This document shows, one piece after another, positions 23,522-35,060 of a stretch of 64,000 nt of DNA. Origin of the DNA: Ephydatia muelleri (taxonomy: Eukaryota; Porifera; Demospongiae; Spongillida; Spongillidae). The number at the start of each line of letters is the position of its first letter. The stretch's first letter is position 1. A program made the position numbers and the translations under genes. The DNA lies in assembly GCA_013339895.1 (NCBI GenBank), contig JABACO010000003.1, forward strand, positions 16,098,634-16,162,633. Reading direction: 5' to 3'. A model generated the notes under the pieces. It had not been told where the DNA came from and made no database searches. It was given only the letters and a program-made list of their open reading frames with translations.

Positions 23522-25272
23522 GAGATCCCACCGGATTAAACGTGTGCGCAGTGAACTCAATCAGTCCTTGAAGACCAAGATGTATCGGGTACCAGGACCA
23601 AACCATGGAGTTTACTGCTCACTAACTGGGAAGCTATGCGAAGAACTTGAAGTTATAGCAGCACATGATGTACCTAACTGCATCAGATTCAGCTGAATCC
23701 AGATTCCAGCCATGAAGTCTTTAGGATAAAACTAAGTGGTGATGGTGCCAAGTTTAGCAGGTGCTCTAATTTCTTCCTAGTGTCATTTGCAATACTTAAC
23801 CTGGAGCAACGTGTGCTCTCACCACGAGGTAACTTAGTTGTAAGTTTTGTGATGGCTGCATGACATTGCCTTTGAACAGATAATCACACAGTGGCAGTAG
23901 TGAAGATGCCAGAATGTCATGACATTTTGGCAACCACCCTTGAACCACTGCTCCAGGAGATAAAACTCCTCATGGAATCACAAATTATTGAGGCTATTGG
24001 AAAGCAGTATCAGGTGGAGTTGTTTTTAGGAGGCGATCTAAAGGTAGGGTGAACATGTACACTATATGATCAAATCCTATCTGCTTTGGTAGTTATTGCT
24101 GATGTTTCTGGGTTTTGGACAAGCAAATTCAAAGTATGCTTGCATATGGTGTTTGATGCCATCAACTGACTAGTAAGGCTACACTGTGTCCAGATAACTA
24201 TCAATGCTCATAAAGGTATTATTATTATTATTTTATAGTTGGAATACTTCTAAACAGCATAAGGCAAGAACTATCGAGGATTTCGAATCATGTGCTGGCA
24301 ACTGAAGGGAATCATACAGTGTGAAGTAGTGTCCACTGCTACCTATTGACCATGTTGTTCCAGATGAGCTGCATTGGTTCCTACGTGTTATGGATGTTCT
24401 GCTTGAGAGTAGTATTACAGGATTGTACAGTTGGAAGTCAAAGTCAATAAAAAGCAGGCAGATCCACTCCAAGGGGCAATGCTCCAATTGTGGAGACCAT
24501 TTCAGATTTGGCGAAAGGACTCTGGTTCATCTGCACTGGATTGGACATCACTAGGAAGAGCAGGGATGAGGAAAGTTATCTCCAAACTACCTGCCTATTT
24601 CAAAGACATCTTGCCGCAAGACTGCAGCGAATGCATTACCCAACTATGGAAGGTACATGTGAGAAATTAGTACTAAATAGCATGCCTTGCTCTGTTCTGA
24701 GATACATGTATTATGGGCTTACTAGGACTTTGAAGAGCTGCACACAAACATAAGCAGTTAGGACATCCAGACAGTGATGTCATTGAATCAAAGGTGAAGT
24801 ACCCTATAGACAAGCTGCAACTATGTTTGCAATTGCACTACCTCGACAGACTGCATCAAGGCAAAGCAGTGGATCAAAGATTTTGTTGCCCTGTCTCCTG
24901 TGGCACAGGGCTATCAAAAGGATAGAGTGACTCCATACATGCATATTATGGCAATGCATATGCCACATATGATCAGGTTGCATGGCAATATAAAACCATT
25001 CAGCTGCCAAGGTATAGGTATAGGCAGTGTGTAAATTGCCGTAACTAATTTACTTTACTCTCACATGCACGGGTGTTGAAAAACTGAATGACGTAGCCAA
25101 GAGAAGCTATCATAGTTCATGCAAGAGAGATCCTGCAATGGAAATAATGCTAACCGAGCAGAGGATGTCGACTAATTATCTACTTTGCAGAAAGGCACGA
25201 AAATACTTCAAAAGGAATCGTGAATACTGGGAAGGGGGGATAGTGAGTAGTAGGAAGCGACAGCGAAATTGA
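23428..25272 (+). pseudogene. Multi-exon transposon-like gene, copy 1
   Basis: Exon pieces: 23428-23690 (FYHELSMVQPTIPRSHRIKR); a frameshifted continuation at 23690-23860 (KLSGDGAKFSRCSNFFLVSF); 23905-24043 (VELFLGGDLK then GTAGGG); 24093-24165 (SKYACIWC); 24340-24652 (HVVPDELHWFLRVMDVL; donor AAG|GTACAT); 24861-25011 (QKDRVTPYMHIMAMHMPHMI; donor AAG|GTATAG); final exon 25073-25272 (VEKLNDVAKRSY, LTEQRMSTNYLLCRK, basic tail). The last intron ends in GG rather than AG. I recognise this as a recurrent uncharacterised family of sponge/cnidarian-type genomes with a GGD...C-X2-C block suggestive of a transposase-like core; the biochemical function is unknown. Copy 2 is at 63101-64000. Confidence 0.65.
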
Positions 25273-26460
25273 ACACTACATTTCAGCTATCATAAATGTT
25301 CTGCACTCTGCACACCCATTTCTACTGCCATTATTATTAATAGTAAGCACTCATGCATGTATGTAGAAGGCTGATGCCGCAGACCTCTTTGAACCTTATT
25401 ATCATCACAAAATATATGGTACAATTGTAATGCACTTACACCATCGCAGGACCACTCCCCTTGTTCTTCACAATAACTGAACGGCTACTTACGCAAAGAC
25501 ATGTGTTTATAAACAAAGCCTAATGGTATACTAATAGGCCTATTTTTAACCAAGTGTTCTTTAACCCATACATAGAAAATTAACATAGCCTTACTACTAA
25601 TGTGGGTATCGTATGCGCCACTGCAATGACTACATGTATAATTTAACTCAACTATGCGCACACACATATGCACACATGCACACACATACACATGTACACA
25701 CTCAGCCTTATAGTCTTACGCTGTTCTGGCTTCACTGTTGCATTCATTGCCAAGATCATTCAGTGTGTTCTGCCAGCAGCAAAGGGCTTCTGAAATGTTG
25801 AAATGTTGTCCACATTATTGTACAATCTAACACACATACATAAATATGCACAAACAAAAATTAGTCCATATGTTTACACATACACAGATATGCATATGAG
25901 CATGCACAAATACTGATAGCCTTATTAAAGAATCAATTGGAAATAAATCACAAGATGACGCCAATGTATGGGCAATTTTTCGACATGACACAACTGACAC
26001 TAAAACACATCACACACACACAAACTAACAAGCTATCATGTCTGTCAGACATTCTCTGCATTCTCTGCTACCAATTGAAAGGTCCTGTTGATAACAATGA
26101 ATACAATAGTCCAAAACACAACACAACATTCATTGAGTCATGCCTACATATGTCCATATGCAAATTGCATGCATGCCCTTAACAAAGTCTGATAAACATA
26201 ACATACCACACAGAACACACACTGACACAATAACCCATTTGTAAACAGTCACACCTTATAAATCCAACCCCCTCTACCTACATTGTAGTACATACTCAAG
26301 TTCATTTTGGAATGTATATATCACACAAGCACTGGCTCTTGGAGAATTTGGTGTTGTTGTTATTTATTAGTTTATTGATTTGTAACTCATCCAGGCAGGC
26401 CATTATGTTGAACTACATGTTGCTTAAACAAGTTAACAATGCGTATTCATATTGGTACTA
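25273..26460. other. No gene seen
   Basis: Spacer with scattered CACATA / ACACATGCA words (25660-25710, 25830-25910) and TACATGTA words. No frame with recognisable motifs. Confidence 0.4.
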
Positions 26461-26475
26461 AACTGGTTCTATGCA

Positions 26476-26476
<1 letters not shown>

Positions 26477-26522
<46 letters not shown>
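26477..26522. repeat. (AC)n microsatellite
   Basis: About 46 bases of uninterrupted AC. Confidence 0.95.
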
Positions 26523-26525
<3 letters not shown>

Positions 26526-26732
26526 GAATCCCTTGTGACTTGTCCTCTATTCTCTTTAATTGTCTCAAGCAGTCCTATTGGGATATGATGTATGTACAAA
26601 GGACCAGTCCTATGGGACACTACAATGTATGTCCCTCATGAGCTGTTCAATAGAATAGATCAAGAATACATGTGCAGAGAACACATTCAGTGTACCATCA
26701 TTAGAGTGTTATTGTTTGTGCCACATATGTGT

Positions 26733-26733
<1 letters not shown>

Positions 26734-26827
<94 letters not shown>
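26734..26827. repeat. (GT)n microsatellite
   Basis: About 94 bases of uninterrupted GT, in opposite orientation to the AC run 210 bp upstream; the pair could fold back on itself. Confidence 0.95.
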
Positions 26828-26828
<1 letters not shown>

Positions 26829-26954
26829 ATTTGTGTATGCTGTGGATAGGTTGCATGATTTAAGCGGAGAAACAGAGTCAGTGTATGCCAATGCCGTCAA
26901 GCAGCCAGGTAACCCAGGCCTTGTCAGGGTGAAGGTGCAAGTTGTGGTTAAAGT

Positions 26955-27150
26955 TAGAGTGTCGTAGAGTGGTGTGAGTTGTAGTGTGGTGTGAGTTCGC
27001 TGGTATGAGCTCACTGATCGTAAAGTGGTATGAGCTCGCTGGTCGTAGAGTGGTGTGAGCTCGCTGTTTGTAGAGTGGTGTGAGTTCACTGATCGTAGAG
27101 TGGTGTGAGTTCCATTGGTCGTAGAGTGGTGTGAACTCGCTGGAGATCAC
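26955..27150. repeat. About 25-bp minisatellite, about 7 units
   Basis: Variants of TCGTAGAGTGGTGTGAGYTCGCTGG are repeated with small changes (AGTGGTATGAGCTC, TTCACTGATCG, TTCCATTGGTCG). The unit overlaps the 3' side of the minus-strand remnant at 27174-27569. Confidence 0.85.
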
Positions 27151-27173
27151 GGGGCCATTGGTGCAGCTGATGG

Positions 27174-27569
27174 TCAGGCCTTGGCGATGTTTTCTCCACC
27201 ACAGCCTGGGACCCAGCACCTGTGAGTAAAATAGCACTCTGCCCTCTTGTTGCACCTGCCAAAGTTGAAACGCTCCTGGCCTGTATTGTGGATGGAGTAG
27301 TGCCTGCCTGGTGTGGTGGTGAGCCTGCTTGGAACTGGCTGTTGCTGTGCATGAAAGGGCTGATGTGTGACACACCACACCAGCATGTCCTCCTTCAACA
27401 CTTCCCAGCCGAGGTATGCAGCTTGTGCATAGCTGTGGCCTGCCAAAAGAGCCTTGCATACTTCAAGGTTGCCATCAGGTGCGAAGAGCTGGCAGATGAT
27501 GTGTTGGTACTTCACCAGCTCAAGAGCAGTTTGGGCGCAATCTGAATGCAATATGTTCCAGGCTTTCAT
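27174..27569 (-). pseudogene. Zinc-knuckle protein remnant of a mobile element
   Basis: One minus-strand frame of 131 residues reads a helical region (QTALELVKYQHIICQLF, LVWCVTHQPF), then FNFGRCNKRAECYFTHRCWV, a Cys-X5-Cys-X3-His-like knuckle followed by further Cys. Proteins with this layout precede recombinase/reverse-transcriptase genes in some DIRS-like elements, but no such enzyme is seen nearby. Family assignment is tentative. The minisatellite at 26955-27150 directly abuts its C-terminal side. Confidence 0.4.
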
Positions 27570-28230
27570 CCAGGAGCTGAGATTCAGACCTGCCGCCTGG
27601 TGCTGCCCTTCTTATTAGCCACAGGTCTGGCCAACTAGAAACCCGTCATCTAATAGGGGAAGGAGTTGGTCAACTGAGCCGTAGTCAAGGCTATGACTGG
27701 AGTGCTGCACACATGAAATTACTTTTATATGGACGTGAACATATCAACAACAGAACTTTTGGGATGATTTTTGATTGGATAAGGGTTTTAGGGGTAAGAC
27801 ACCCTGCATTGGGCACTAATGCCAAGCTTAGGATTGGTTAGGATCATTCATTGAATGCATCTGTAGAAACATATGCTTACATGTTTATAACCGTTAACCC
27901 CTACTAGCTAGCCAACATAATATAATAATTATAACTTTATTCCAATTAAGATGACGCAAAGGTATTACGTAATGACTACTTCGTTTATGAATAAATTATG
28001 CGCAGTAGAATACTGTATTGCATTTACACATACAACACTACACAGTACATAAACACTGCTTCACAAAATTCATGTACACACAGACAGAAACATATCTGAC
28101 ATGTGAAAATGCAAAGTTACAGGCTCAATACTGCACACACCCTTCCCACACACGTTGACCCACATAAAACACCACAGACAGTACATGTTACATACACACT
28201 CCTTCCCATAAATTCATGTACACTCAACAC
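27570..28230. other. No gene seen
   Basis: Spacer with AT-rich patches; 28016-28230 becomes CA-rich. No coding evidence. Confidence 0.4.
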
Positions 28231-28236
28231 ATGCGG

Positions 28237-28308
28237 CGCACACACACACACACACACACCACACACACCACACACACGCACACACATACACATACACACA
28301 CACACAAA
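28237..28308. repeat. CA-rich microsatellite
   Basis: CACACACAC runs interrupted by CACCACACAC and CACATACA. Starts just after a GCGGCG patch. Confidence 0.9.
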
Positions 28309-28364
28309 TCTACACTCGCCCTAAAATAATATACGCTCTCAGTGTCACGTGATATGGCCTTACC

Positions 28365-28556
28365 AGGAGAACATGAAGCACTAGGGGGTCTCCTTTCTGA
28401 CCCAGCTGTCCTCGATAGCCAGGTATTCCGGAGGTCCCAGCGGCCTTGGTTACCATGGGTTGCCTCTCTCCCTGGGGCTCCTTGGACTCCTGGTGGGCCC
28501 ATGGCTCTGCGTTGTCCAGGTTCTCAGGGACCCTGCTCTCGTTTCTGTCCAGAGGG

Positions 28557-28610
<54 letters not shown>

Positions 28611-28925
28611 TGTGTGTGTGTGTGTTTGCACGTATCAATCAAATACACAACAATTTACATTGCATGTATGTATATATGTGCAGAGTATGTGTGTATGAAT
28701 GTTTGTACATGTATGCGTATATGTGCACGTGTAGGTATGTACTGTTATTGCCTAGGTTTCCAGGAGCTCTGGAGGTTCCAAGGGGTCCAGTCCTCTCATT
28801 CATGGTTTGCCTTCATGATCCGAAGCGTTAGGGGATCCCAGGTTACCCTGAGATTCTGGGGTCCTTGCTCATCCACGGGGTGGGCACGCGGGACATTTGT
28901 AGGGTATTTCTTGCAGTATCCCTGG
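28365..28925 (-). pseudogene. Decayed collagen triple-helix segment
   Basis: On the minus strand, 28558-28361 begins right after a CA repeat whose final CAG serves as acceptor and ends at donor CTG|GTAAGG. Within it the frame MGPPGVQGAPGRE..THGNQG has Gly every third residue. After a frameshift AGTSGIPGYRGQLGQKGD continues, and a third frame ends in Pro-Ser-rich SPG. A further piece at 28925-28755 (GPLGTS, RAPGNLGN, then stop-interrupted SG-PGIP) is also Gly-X-Y. Several stops and shifts mean it is not functional. Fibrillar and spongin-type collagens are normal in sponges; this may be a dead host gene or a low-quality exon cluster. Confidence 0.65.
28559..28625. repeat. (TG)n microsatellite adjoining the collagen exon
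   Basis: TG repeat with one TATG interruption. On the minus strand its last CAG forms the splice-acceptor-like boundary of the collagen segment. Confidence 0.95.
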
Positions 28926-28987
28926 TTCCTTTATCTCCTGTGTGTGTGCACACACACATATACACACACCTTACGCACACATACACA

Positions 28988-29097
28988 CACCTTCACCAAT
29001 ACACACACCTTCACCAATACACACACCTTCACCAATACACACACCTTCACCAATACACACACCTTCACCAATACACACACCTTCACCAATACACACA
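28988..29097. repeat. 18-bp minisatellite, 6 copies
   Basis: Six nearly identical units of TTCACCAATACACACACC. Because 18 is a multiple of 3, open frames run through it on both strands; these are not genes. Confidence 0.95.
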
Positions 29098-29159
29098 CAC
29101 ATACACACAGTACACACTCATAAACATACACACACTTTTACAAATAAACCACACACCTT

Positions 29160-29613
29160 CCCTCTATGTCATATAGGATGTTCCTGTCTCATCCGCCACA
29201 CCCACCAGCTTGGAAGAGTACAGGCTCATGGCCACCTCCATACTGTGGGTTCACAACCCCCTCAGTCGATGAGGTCCTCTTGTATCACTTAGTCTCATAT
29301 TGTGCATCCCCTTCATTTTGGCTTCCAGACAGATGGAGCTTTCCTCTAAGGGTGTGCCATCTGTAAAAAAAAACCACAAAAACTCCAAATAATGCACTCC
29401 ACATGTACACTACTGCAGTATTATCACTGGGTCAATTAACTCCAAATAATGCACTCACACCCGTGTGCACCTTCAGTTAAGCCCTATACTCCTTGGTCTA
29501 TCACAAATATAAATCCAAATAATGCACCCACCACATAGAACACACCGTGATATAAGGCCATCAGGTAGGACTGGACGCGGGACTCGGTCAAGTCCACTCA
29601 TAATGTTGGAGCA
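29160..29613. other. Unassigned; triplicated ACTCCAAATAATGCAC words
   Basis: 29160-29360 may include coding sequence on the minus strand (MEVAMSLYSSKLVGVADE) but no family is recognised. At 29379, 29440 and 29513 the phrase (A)ACTCCAAATAATGCACYC recurs with spacing of about 60-70 bp. Confidence 0.3.
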
Positions 29614-29811
29614 ATTTCAGCCTTTGAACCTTTTGAACAGCGTCACAGCTACAACGTTCGTTCCAGAATCCAGTGCAGCCTCGCCATTGTTCGTGATATC
29701 TAGCTGACTCCGAATTTGAACAGTACTGTATGACCAGAGATAATATATTATCTCTGGCATGACGAAGTCGCGGTAGAAGTAACAGGCGGAATTCACATAT
29801 TGAGTGGCCAT
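29614..29811 (-). CDS. Possible 5' exon upstream of the collagen segment
   Basis: A 64-residue minus-strand frame starts at ATG 29811 and reads IRSQLDITNNGEAALDSG and VVAVTLFKRFKG before a stop. It lies on the same strand and 5' of the collagen pieces at 28925-28361. A CAGCTAG inside may be an acceptor. No family match known to me. The MITE at 29814 begins three bases before the ATG, so any promoter has been displaced. Confidence 0.25.
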
Positions 29812-29813
29812 AC

Positions 29814-30155
29814 CAGTGCCGTGGCGTATTTAGGTAGGGGGGGGGGGGGGGGCTCAGGGGGCTCGGGCACCCCCCTCCGTATCAAAAATGAAAAGAATGA
29901 AAAAAATTTAAAAACGACAATTAAGTTCATTCGCGCGCGCGTGTGAAGTGTGCTTGAGCACCCCCTTGGTCAAAATTGTAACCGCGATAAAGTATTTTCT
30001 TTGTGCCAAACAAAGGTATCGCCCCCCCCCCCCCCCCCCCCCCCCCCCACTTTTCGTATCGGACCTGAAGCGAATTGCCCCCCCCCCCCCCCCCACTTTT
30101 CGTATGGGGCCTGACCTTAAGCACCCCCCTCGCTGAAATCCTGGATACGCCCCTG
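29814..30155. mobile_element. 342-bp MITE with 5-bp target duplication
   Basis: The left end CAGTGCCGTGGCGTATTTAGG (a small insertion relative to CAGTGGCGTATTTAGG) and the inverted right end CCTGGATACGCCCCTG are flanked by exact CATAC repeats (29809-29813 and 30156-30160). The interior has G/C tracts (27 C at 30022-30048), two CGTATCGGACCTGAAGCG-like direct repeats and a GCGCGCGCG word. A relative in inverted orientation is at 53412-53739. Confidence 0.8.
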
Positions 30156-30198
30156 CATACCATCAACTTCAGTACACTAAGCGTCATCGTACGCACTA

Positions 30199-30367
30199 CA
30201 CAGGGAAAAAACGCGTCGAATCACGTTATGATTTTCAAATGATTTTTCACTTACATTCTGTAACAGAATGTTTACATAATGTTACAGTCTGTAAACATTC
30301 TGTAACAGAATGTAAGTGAAAAATCATTTGAAAATCATAACGTGATTGGACGCGTTTTTTCCCTGTG
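30199..30367. mobile_element. 169-bp palindromic CACTA-type MITE
   Basis: CACAGGGAAAAAACGCGTC at the left and its inverse at the right begin arms of about 70 bp that are almost perfect inverted repeats (GATTTTCAAATGATTTTTCAC in each). CTA flanks both sides (30196-30198, 30368-30370), a 3-bp target duplication. The outer 24 bases are identical to the right end of the EnSpm remnant at 5808-5831, so that family probably mobilised it. Confidence 0.85.
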
Positions 30368-30370
30368 CTA

Positions 30371-30711
30371 GTCTGTCAGCTGAAATTGACTTCGAGCCGG
30401 TAACAGCTAAAAGTTAATTTCTCATTGCATGCATTTATCCGCATGCCAACGTTTCAAAATATCTACCGTACGGCCCAAGGTAACCATGACCGCATACCCA
30501 CGTTTCGCTCTTTTCACGTCGGGCGGTGTAATATAATGACGGCGGGAATTCTTGCTGCACGGATTCAGACGGCTGAACCGCTGTGACCAGTACTGGGTCT
30601 TCATGGCTGCAGAGGGGAACATCCTGCCAGGAACCTTCCTTTATTCCTCTGGCTGCGAATGGGGAACATCAACACCAACTTTAGTGCTGTGGTACTGTGC
30701 TCATACGACTC

Positions 30712-30747
<36 letters not shown>

Positions 30748-31450
30748 TTTTCAGGAGCTCTGGAATAGGAGTAGTATCCAAGAAGAATGGCTATCGTAGT
30801 GGAGGGTGACAGCATGAATTACTTTTTTATCTCAAGAGAGCACTTCTCTCCCTCCACATCCCATGGTGTGTTGGCTCTCCATGAGAGATTGGGACACAAG
30901 AGATGGATATTAGCAAGTAAACATTTCTGCACTCATAACGTATGTGCTGTTTAGAGTATTAAAAATAAAAGAATACCCTTTCTCTACGTAGCCCAACTTT
31001 GGTACTGTGCTCATACCGCCAAGCCCCTTGGATACCATCACCATCCCACTGACCTGATCAGCATGGGAAGCAGCTCTCCAGGACCACCCTGCCGTGTGGA
31101 TCATACGTGACGCAGCAGCATCCAAATGTGACAATGCATCATACCATTTCTTTCCTTCCTTCATGAAATTGTGAGGGCATGGAAATGTAGCGTCTCTGGT
31201 TTGGCAACAATGACTGAGGCCTACTCTCTGGACTTTAGTCACTTGTATTAATATGCACTGTAGAACGAGTATTTAAGCGGATATGTCTCATTTGAGCAGA
31301 AATTGCGGCATCTATTGCATGCTCATTATCACCGAACCAGTAAGTTCAACTGAACGTTGCAGCAGTATTTGATTCGATCAATGAACCTGTCTCTAAGAAC
31401 ATCAATTCACGGCGCCGCAACAATATCGCAATCAAATCCGTCCATGCAGA
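30371..31450. other. Unassigned region with poly-C and one minus frame
   Basis: 30713-30747 is a run of 35 C. A 110-residue minus-strand frame at 30910-31242 (HLDAAASRMIHTAGWSWRAA, then VPKLGYVEKGYSFIF) looks protein-like but is not recognised. A plus frame at 30552-30710 (GNILPGTFLYSSGCEWG) is likewise unassigned. Confidence 0.25.
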
Positions 31451-31890
31451 GTTTTAATAAATTCTTTTGTATTTAAGTGAAGACAATATACAACATACAT
31501 GACAAAATACATAACAGACAACTAGACAATTAAAAAAAAAAACGACGACATATACATGTAGTGGGTATTTGCATCTGCACAGGCCAGTGTTTGATTGGTA
31601 TAGTGAGTGTGAATGGTAAGACCTGGTTCTTAGAAGGCACATGATCGTTGAGCGAAATAAATGAAAACATCCCAACCAAATCGGTACATGTATTGTAGAA
31701 TTTCTGCTGCTGCTCTGTAATGAATGAAGTTGTTCTCATGAAAAATATAGTAGTAGCTCTTGGACCCATATATCCCCTCCTGCTGTATAAAATGCAACAG
31801 AATTCCTTGTCCAATCCTGTTCATATTCTCCAACATTGTAATAAGGATCAGCACAACAAAGTTTATCACAATGTAACTAAATGATAACTT
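31451..31890. other. Left flank of the tandem array
   Basis: AT-rich; no recognisable gene. On the minus strand a donor-like AATC|GTAAGT at about 31890 follows a variant exon-like piece (MQRPLSLYPLFEVN) that joins array linker sequence to a monomer-like end. Confidence 0.3.
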
Positions 31891-33639
31891 ACGATTAACT
31901 TCGAAGAGAGGGTAGAGACTCAATGGGCGCTGCATGTCAGCATGAAAATAAAATAACTTCTGACATTTAAAGCCACAAACCAAGATGTGCTCTAATAAGA
32001 ACAATAGGACTTACCATCAAGTAGAAGTAGTCTTCGCAGGTTCCATCTTCAATGAAACCTGCATACCTGTATGGAGGTCAAAGCACACCAAAATTAAGCA
32101 CAATGCTAATAAATGATAACTCACGATTAACTTGATTGAAGGCTTCGCAGGTTTGAAACCTGCATACCTGCATGGAGATCAAAGCACACCAAAATTAAGC
32201 ACAATGCTAATAACTGGTAACTCACAACGGACTTGCTTGAAGACTTCGCAGGGTCCATAGAACATCTATGGACCCTGCTCATGTAGGTAAATCAAAATGG
32301 CATTAAAACACAAACCAACATTATACACAAATGAAGAACTATCTACAATCCAGGAAAGATTTGCTATTAGACTTAAGCAGAATCCAAGGAGTGTCTACCC
32401 CACCCCTCGGACAATGCCAAGACTCCTAGCAAAACTTTCCTATTCATCATGGTTATTTACGAGTCCTTAACTGACAGAAATGATTTTAAATCCATGCTTG
32501 CATGCAACAACCATAGAGAGGGTAGAGGCTCAATGGACGCTGCATGTCAGCATGAAAGTAAAATAACTTCTGACATTTAAAGCCGCAAATAACCAAGATG
32601 TGCTCTAATAAGAAAAATAGGACTTACCATCAAGTAGAAGTAGTCTTCGCAGGTTCCATCTTCAATGGAACCTGCATACCTGTATGGAGATCAAAGCACA
32701 CCAAAATTAGCATGCTAATAAATGATAACTCACGATTAACTTGATTGAAGGCTTCGCAAGTTTGAAACCTGCATACCTGCAGAGAGATCAAAGCACACCA
32801 AAATTAAGCACAATGCTAATAAATGATAACTCACGATTAACTTGATTGAAGGCTTCGCAAGTTTGAAACCTGCATACCTGCAGAGAGATCAAAGCACACC
32901 AAAATTAAGCACAATGCTAATAAATCATAACTCACGATTAACTTGATTGAAGGCTTCGCAGGTTTGAAACCTGCATACCTGCTTGGAGATTAAAGCACAC
33001 CAAAATTAAGCACAATGCTAATAAATGATAACTCACGATTAACTTGATTGAAGGCTTCGCAGGTTTGAAACCTGCATACCTGCATGGAGATCAAAGCACA
33101 CCAAAATTAAGCACAATGCTAATAACTGGTAACTCACAACGGACTTGCTTGAAGACTTCGCAGGGTCCATAGAACATCTATGGACCCTGCTCATGTAGGT
33201 AAATCAAAATGGCATTAAAACACAAACCAAAATTATACACAAACGAAGAACTATCTACAATCCAGGAAAGATTTGCTATTAGACTTAAGCAGAATCCAAG
33301 GAGTGTCTACCCCACTCCTCAGACAATGCCAAAACTCCTAGCAAAACTTTCCTATTTATCATGGTTATTTACAAGTCCTTAACTGACAGAAATGATTTTA
33401 AATCCATGCTTGCATGCAACAACCATAGAGAGGGTAGAGACTCAATGGACGCTGCATGTCAGCATGAAAGTAAAATAACTTCTGACATTTAAAGCCGCAA
33501 ATAACCAAGATGTGCTCTAATAAGAACAATAGTACTTACCATCAAGTAGAAGTAGTCTTCGCAGGTTCCATCTTCAATGGAACCTGCATACCTGTATGGA
33601 GGTCAAAGCACACCATAATTAAGCACAATGCTAATAAAC

Positions 33640-35060
33640 GATAACTCACGATTAACTTGATTGAAGGCTTCGCAAGTTTGAAACCTGCATACCTGCAGAG
33701 AGATCAAAGCACACCAAAATTAAGCACAATGCTAATAAATCATAACTCACGATTAACTTGATTGAAGGTTTCGCAAGTTTGAAACCTGCATACCTGCAGA
33801 GAGATCAAAGCACACCAAAATTAAGCACAATGCTAATAAATGATAACTCACGATTAACTTGATTGAAAGCTTCGCAGGTTTGAAACCTGCATACCTGCAG
33901 AGAGATCAAAGCACACCAAAATTAAGCACAATGCTAATAAATCATAACTCACGATTAACTTGATCGATGAGTTCGCAGGTTTGAAACCTGCATACCTGGT
34001 TGGAGATTAAAGCACACCAAAATTAAGCACAATGCTAATAAACGATAACTCACGATTAACTTGATTGAAGGCTTCGCAAGTTTGAAACCTGCATACCTGC
34101 AGAGAGATCAAAGCACACCAAAATTAAGCACAATGCTAATAAATCATAACTCACGATTAACTTGATTGAAGGTTTCGCAAGTTTGAAACCTGCATACCTG
34201 CAGAGAGATCAAAGCACACCAAAATTAAGCACAATGCTAATAAATGATAACTCACGATTAACTTGATTGAAGGCTTCGCAGGTTTGAAACCTGCATACCT
34301 GCAGAGAGATCAAAGCACACCAAAATTAAGCACAATGCTAATAAATCATAACTCACGATTAACTTGATCGATGGGTTTGCAGGTTTGAAACCTGCATACC
34401 TGCTTGGAGATTAAAGCACACCAAAATTAAGCACAATGCTAATAAATCATAACTCACGATTAACTTGATTGAAGGCTTTGCAAGTTTGAAACCTGCATAC
34501 CTGCAGAGAGATCAAAGCACACCAAAATTAAGCACAATGCTTATAAATCATAACTCACGATTAACTTGATTGAAGGCTTCGCAAGTTTGAAACCTGCATA
34601 CCTGCAGAGAGATCAAAGCACACCAAAATTAAGCACAATGCTAATAAATGATAACTCACGATTAACTTGATTGAAGGCTTCGCAGGTTTGAAACCTGCAT
34701 ACCTGCAGAGAGATCAAAGCACACCAAAATTAAGCACAATGCTAATGAATGATAACTCACGATTAACTTGATTGATGGGTTCGCAGGTTTGAAACCTGCA
34801 TACCTGCTTGGAGATTAAAGCACACCAAAATTAAGCACAATGCTAATAAATGATAACTCACGATTAACATGATTGAAGGCTTCGCAAGTTTGAAACCTGC
34901 ATACCTGCAGAGAGATTAAAGCACACCAAAATTAAGCACAATGCTAATAAATGATAACTCACGATTAACTTGATTGAAGGCTTCGCAAGTTTGAAACCTG
35001 CATACCTGCATGGAGATCAAAGCACATCAAAATTAAGCACAATGCTAATAACTGGTAACT
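33640..35060. repeat. 14-monomer run with 404-bp tetramer period
   Basis: The longest run in the array. Monomers 4, 8 and 12 carry GATGAGTTCGCAGG / GATGGGTTTGCAGG / GATGGGTTCGCAGG with GGTTGGAGATTA or CTTGGAGATTA, while the three between follow an A-B-C pattern (GCAAGTTT, GCAAGTTT, GCAGGTTT; all CAGAGAG). The same tetramer opens the next block (35580-35985). So tetramers were amplified as units on top of the 101-bp period. Confidence 0.9.

Noticed and set aside
28931-29131. Repeat protein of VLVKVC / HTPSPI units
   Set aside because: Product of an 18-bp minisatellite that is open on both strands.
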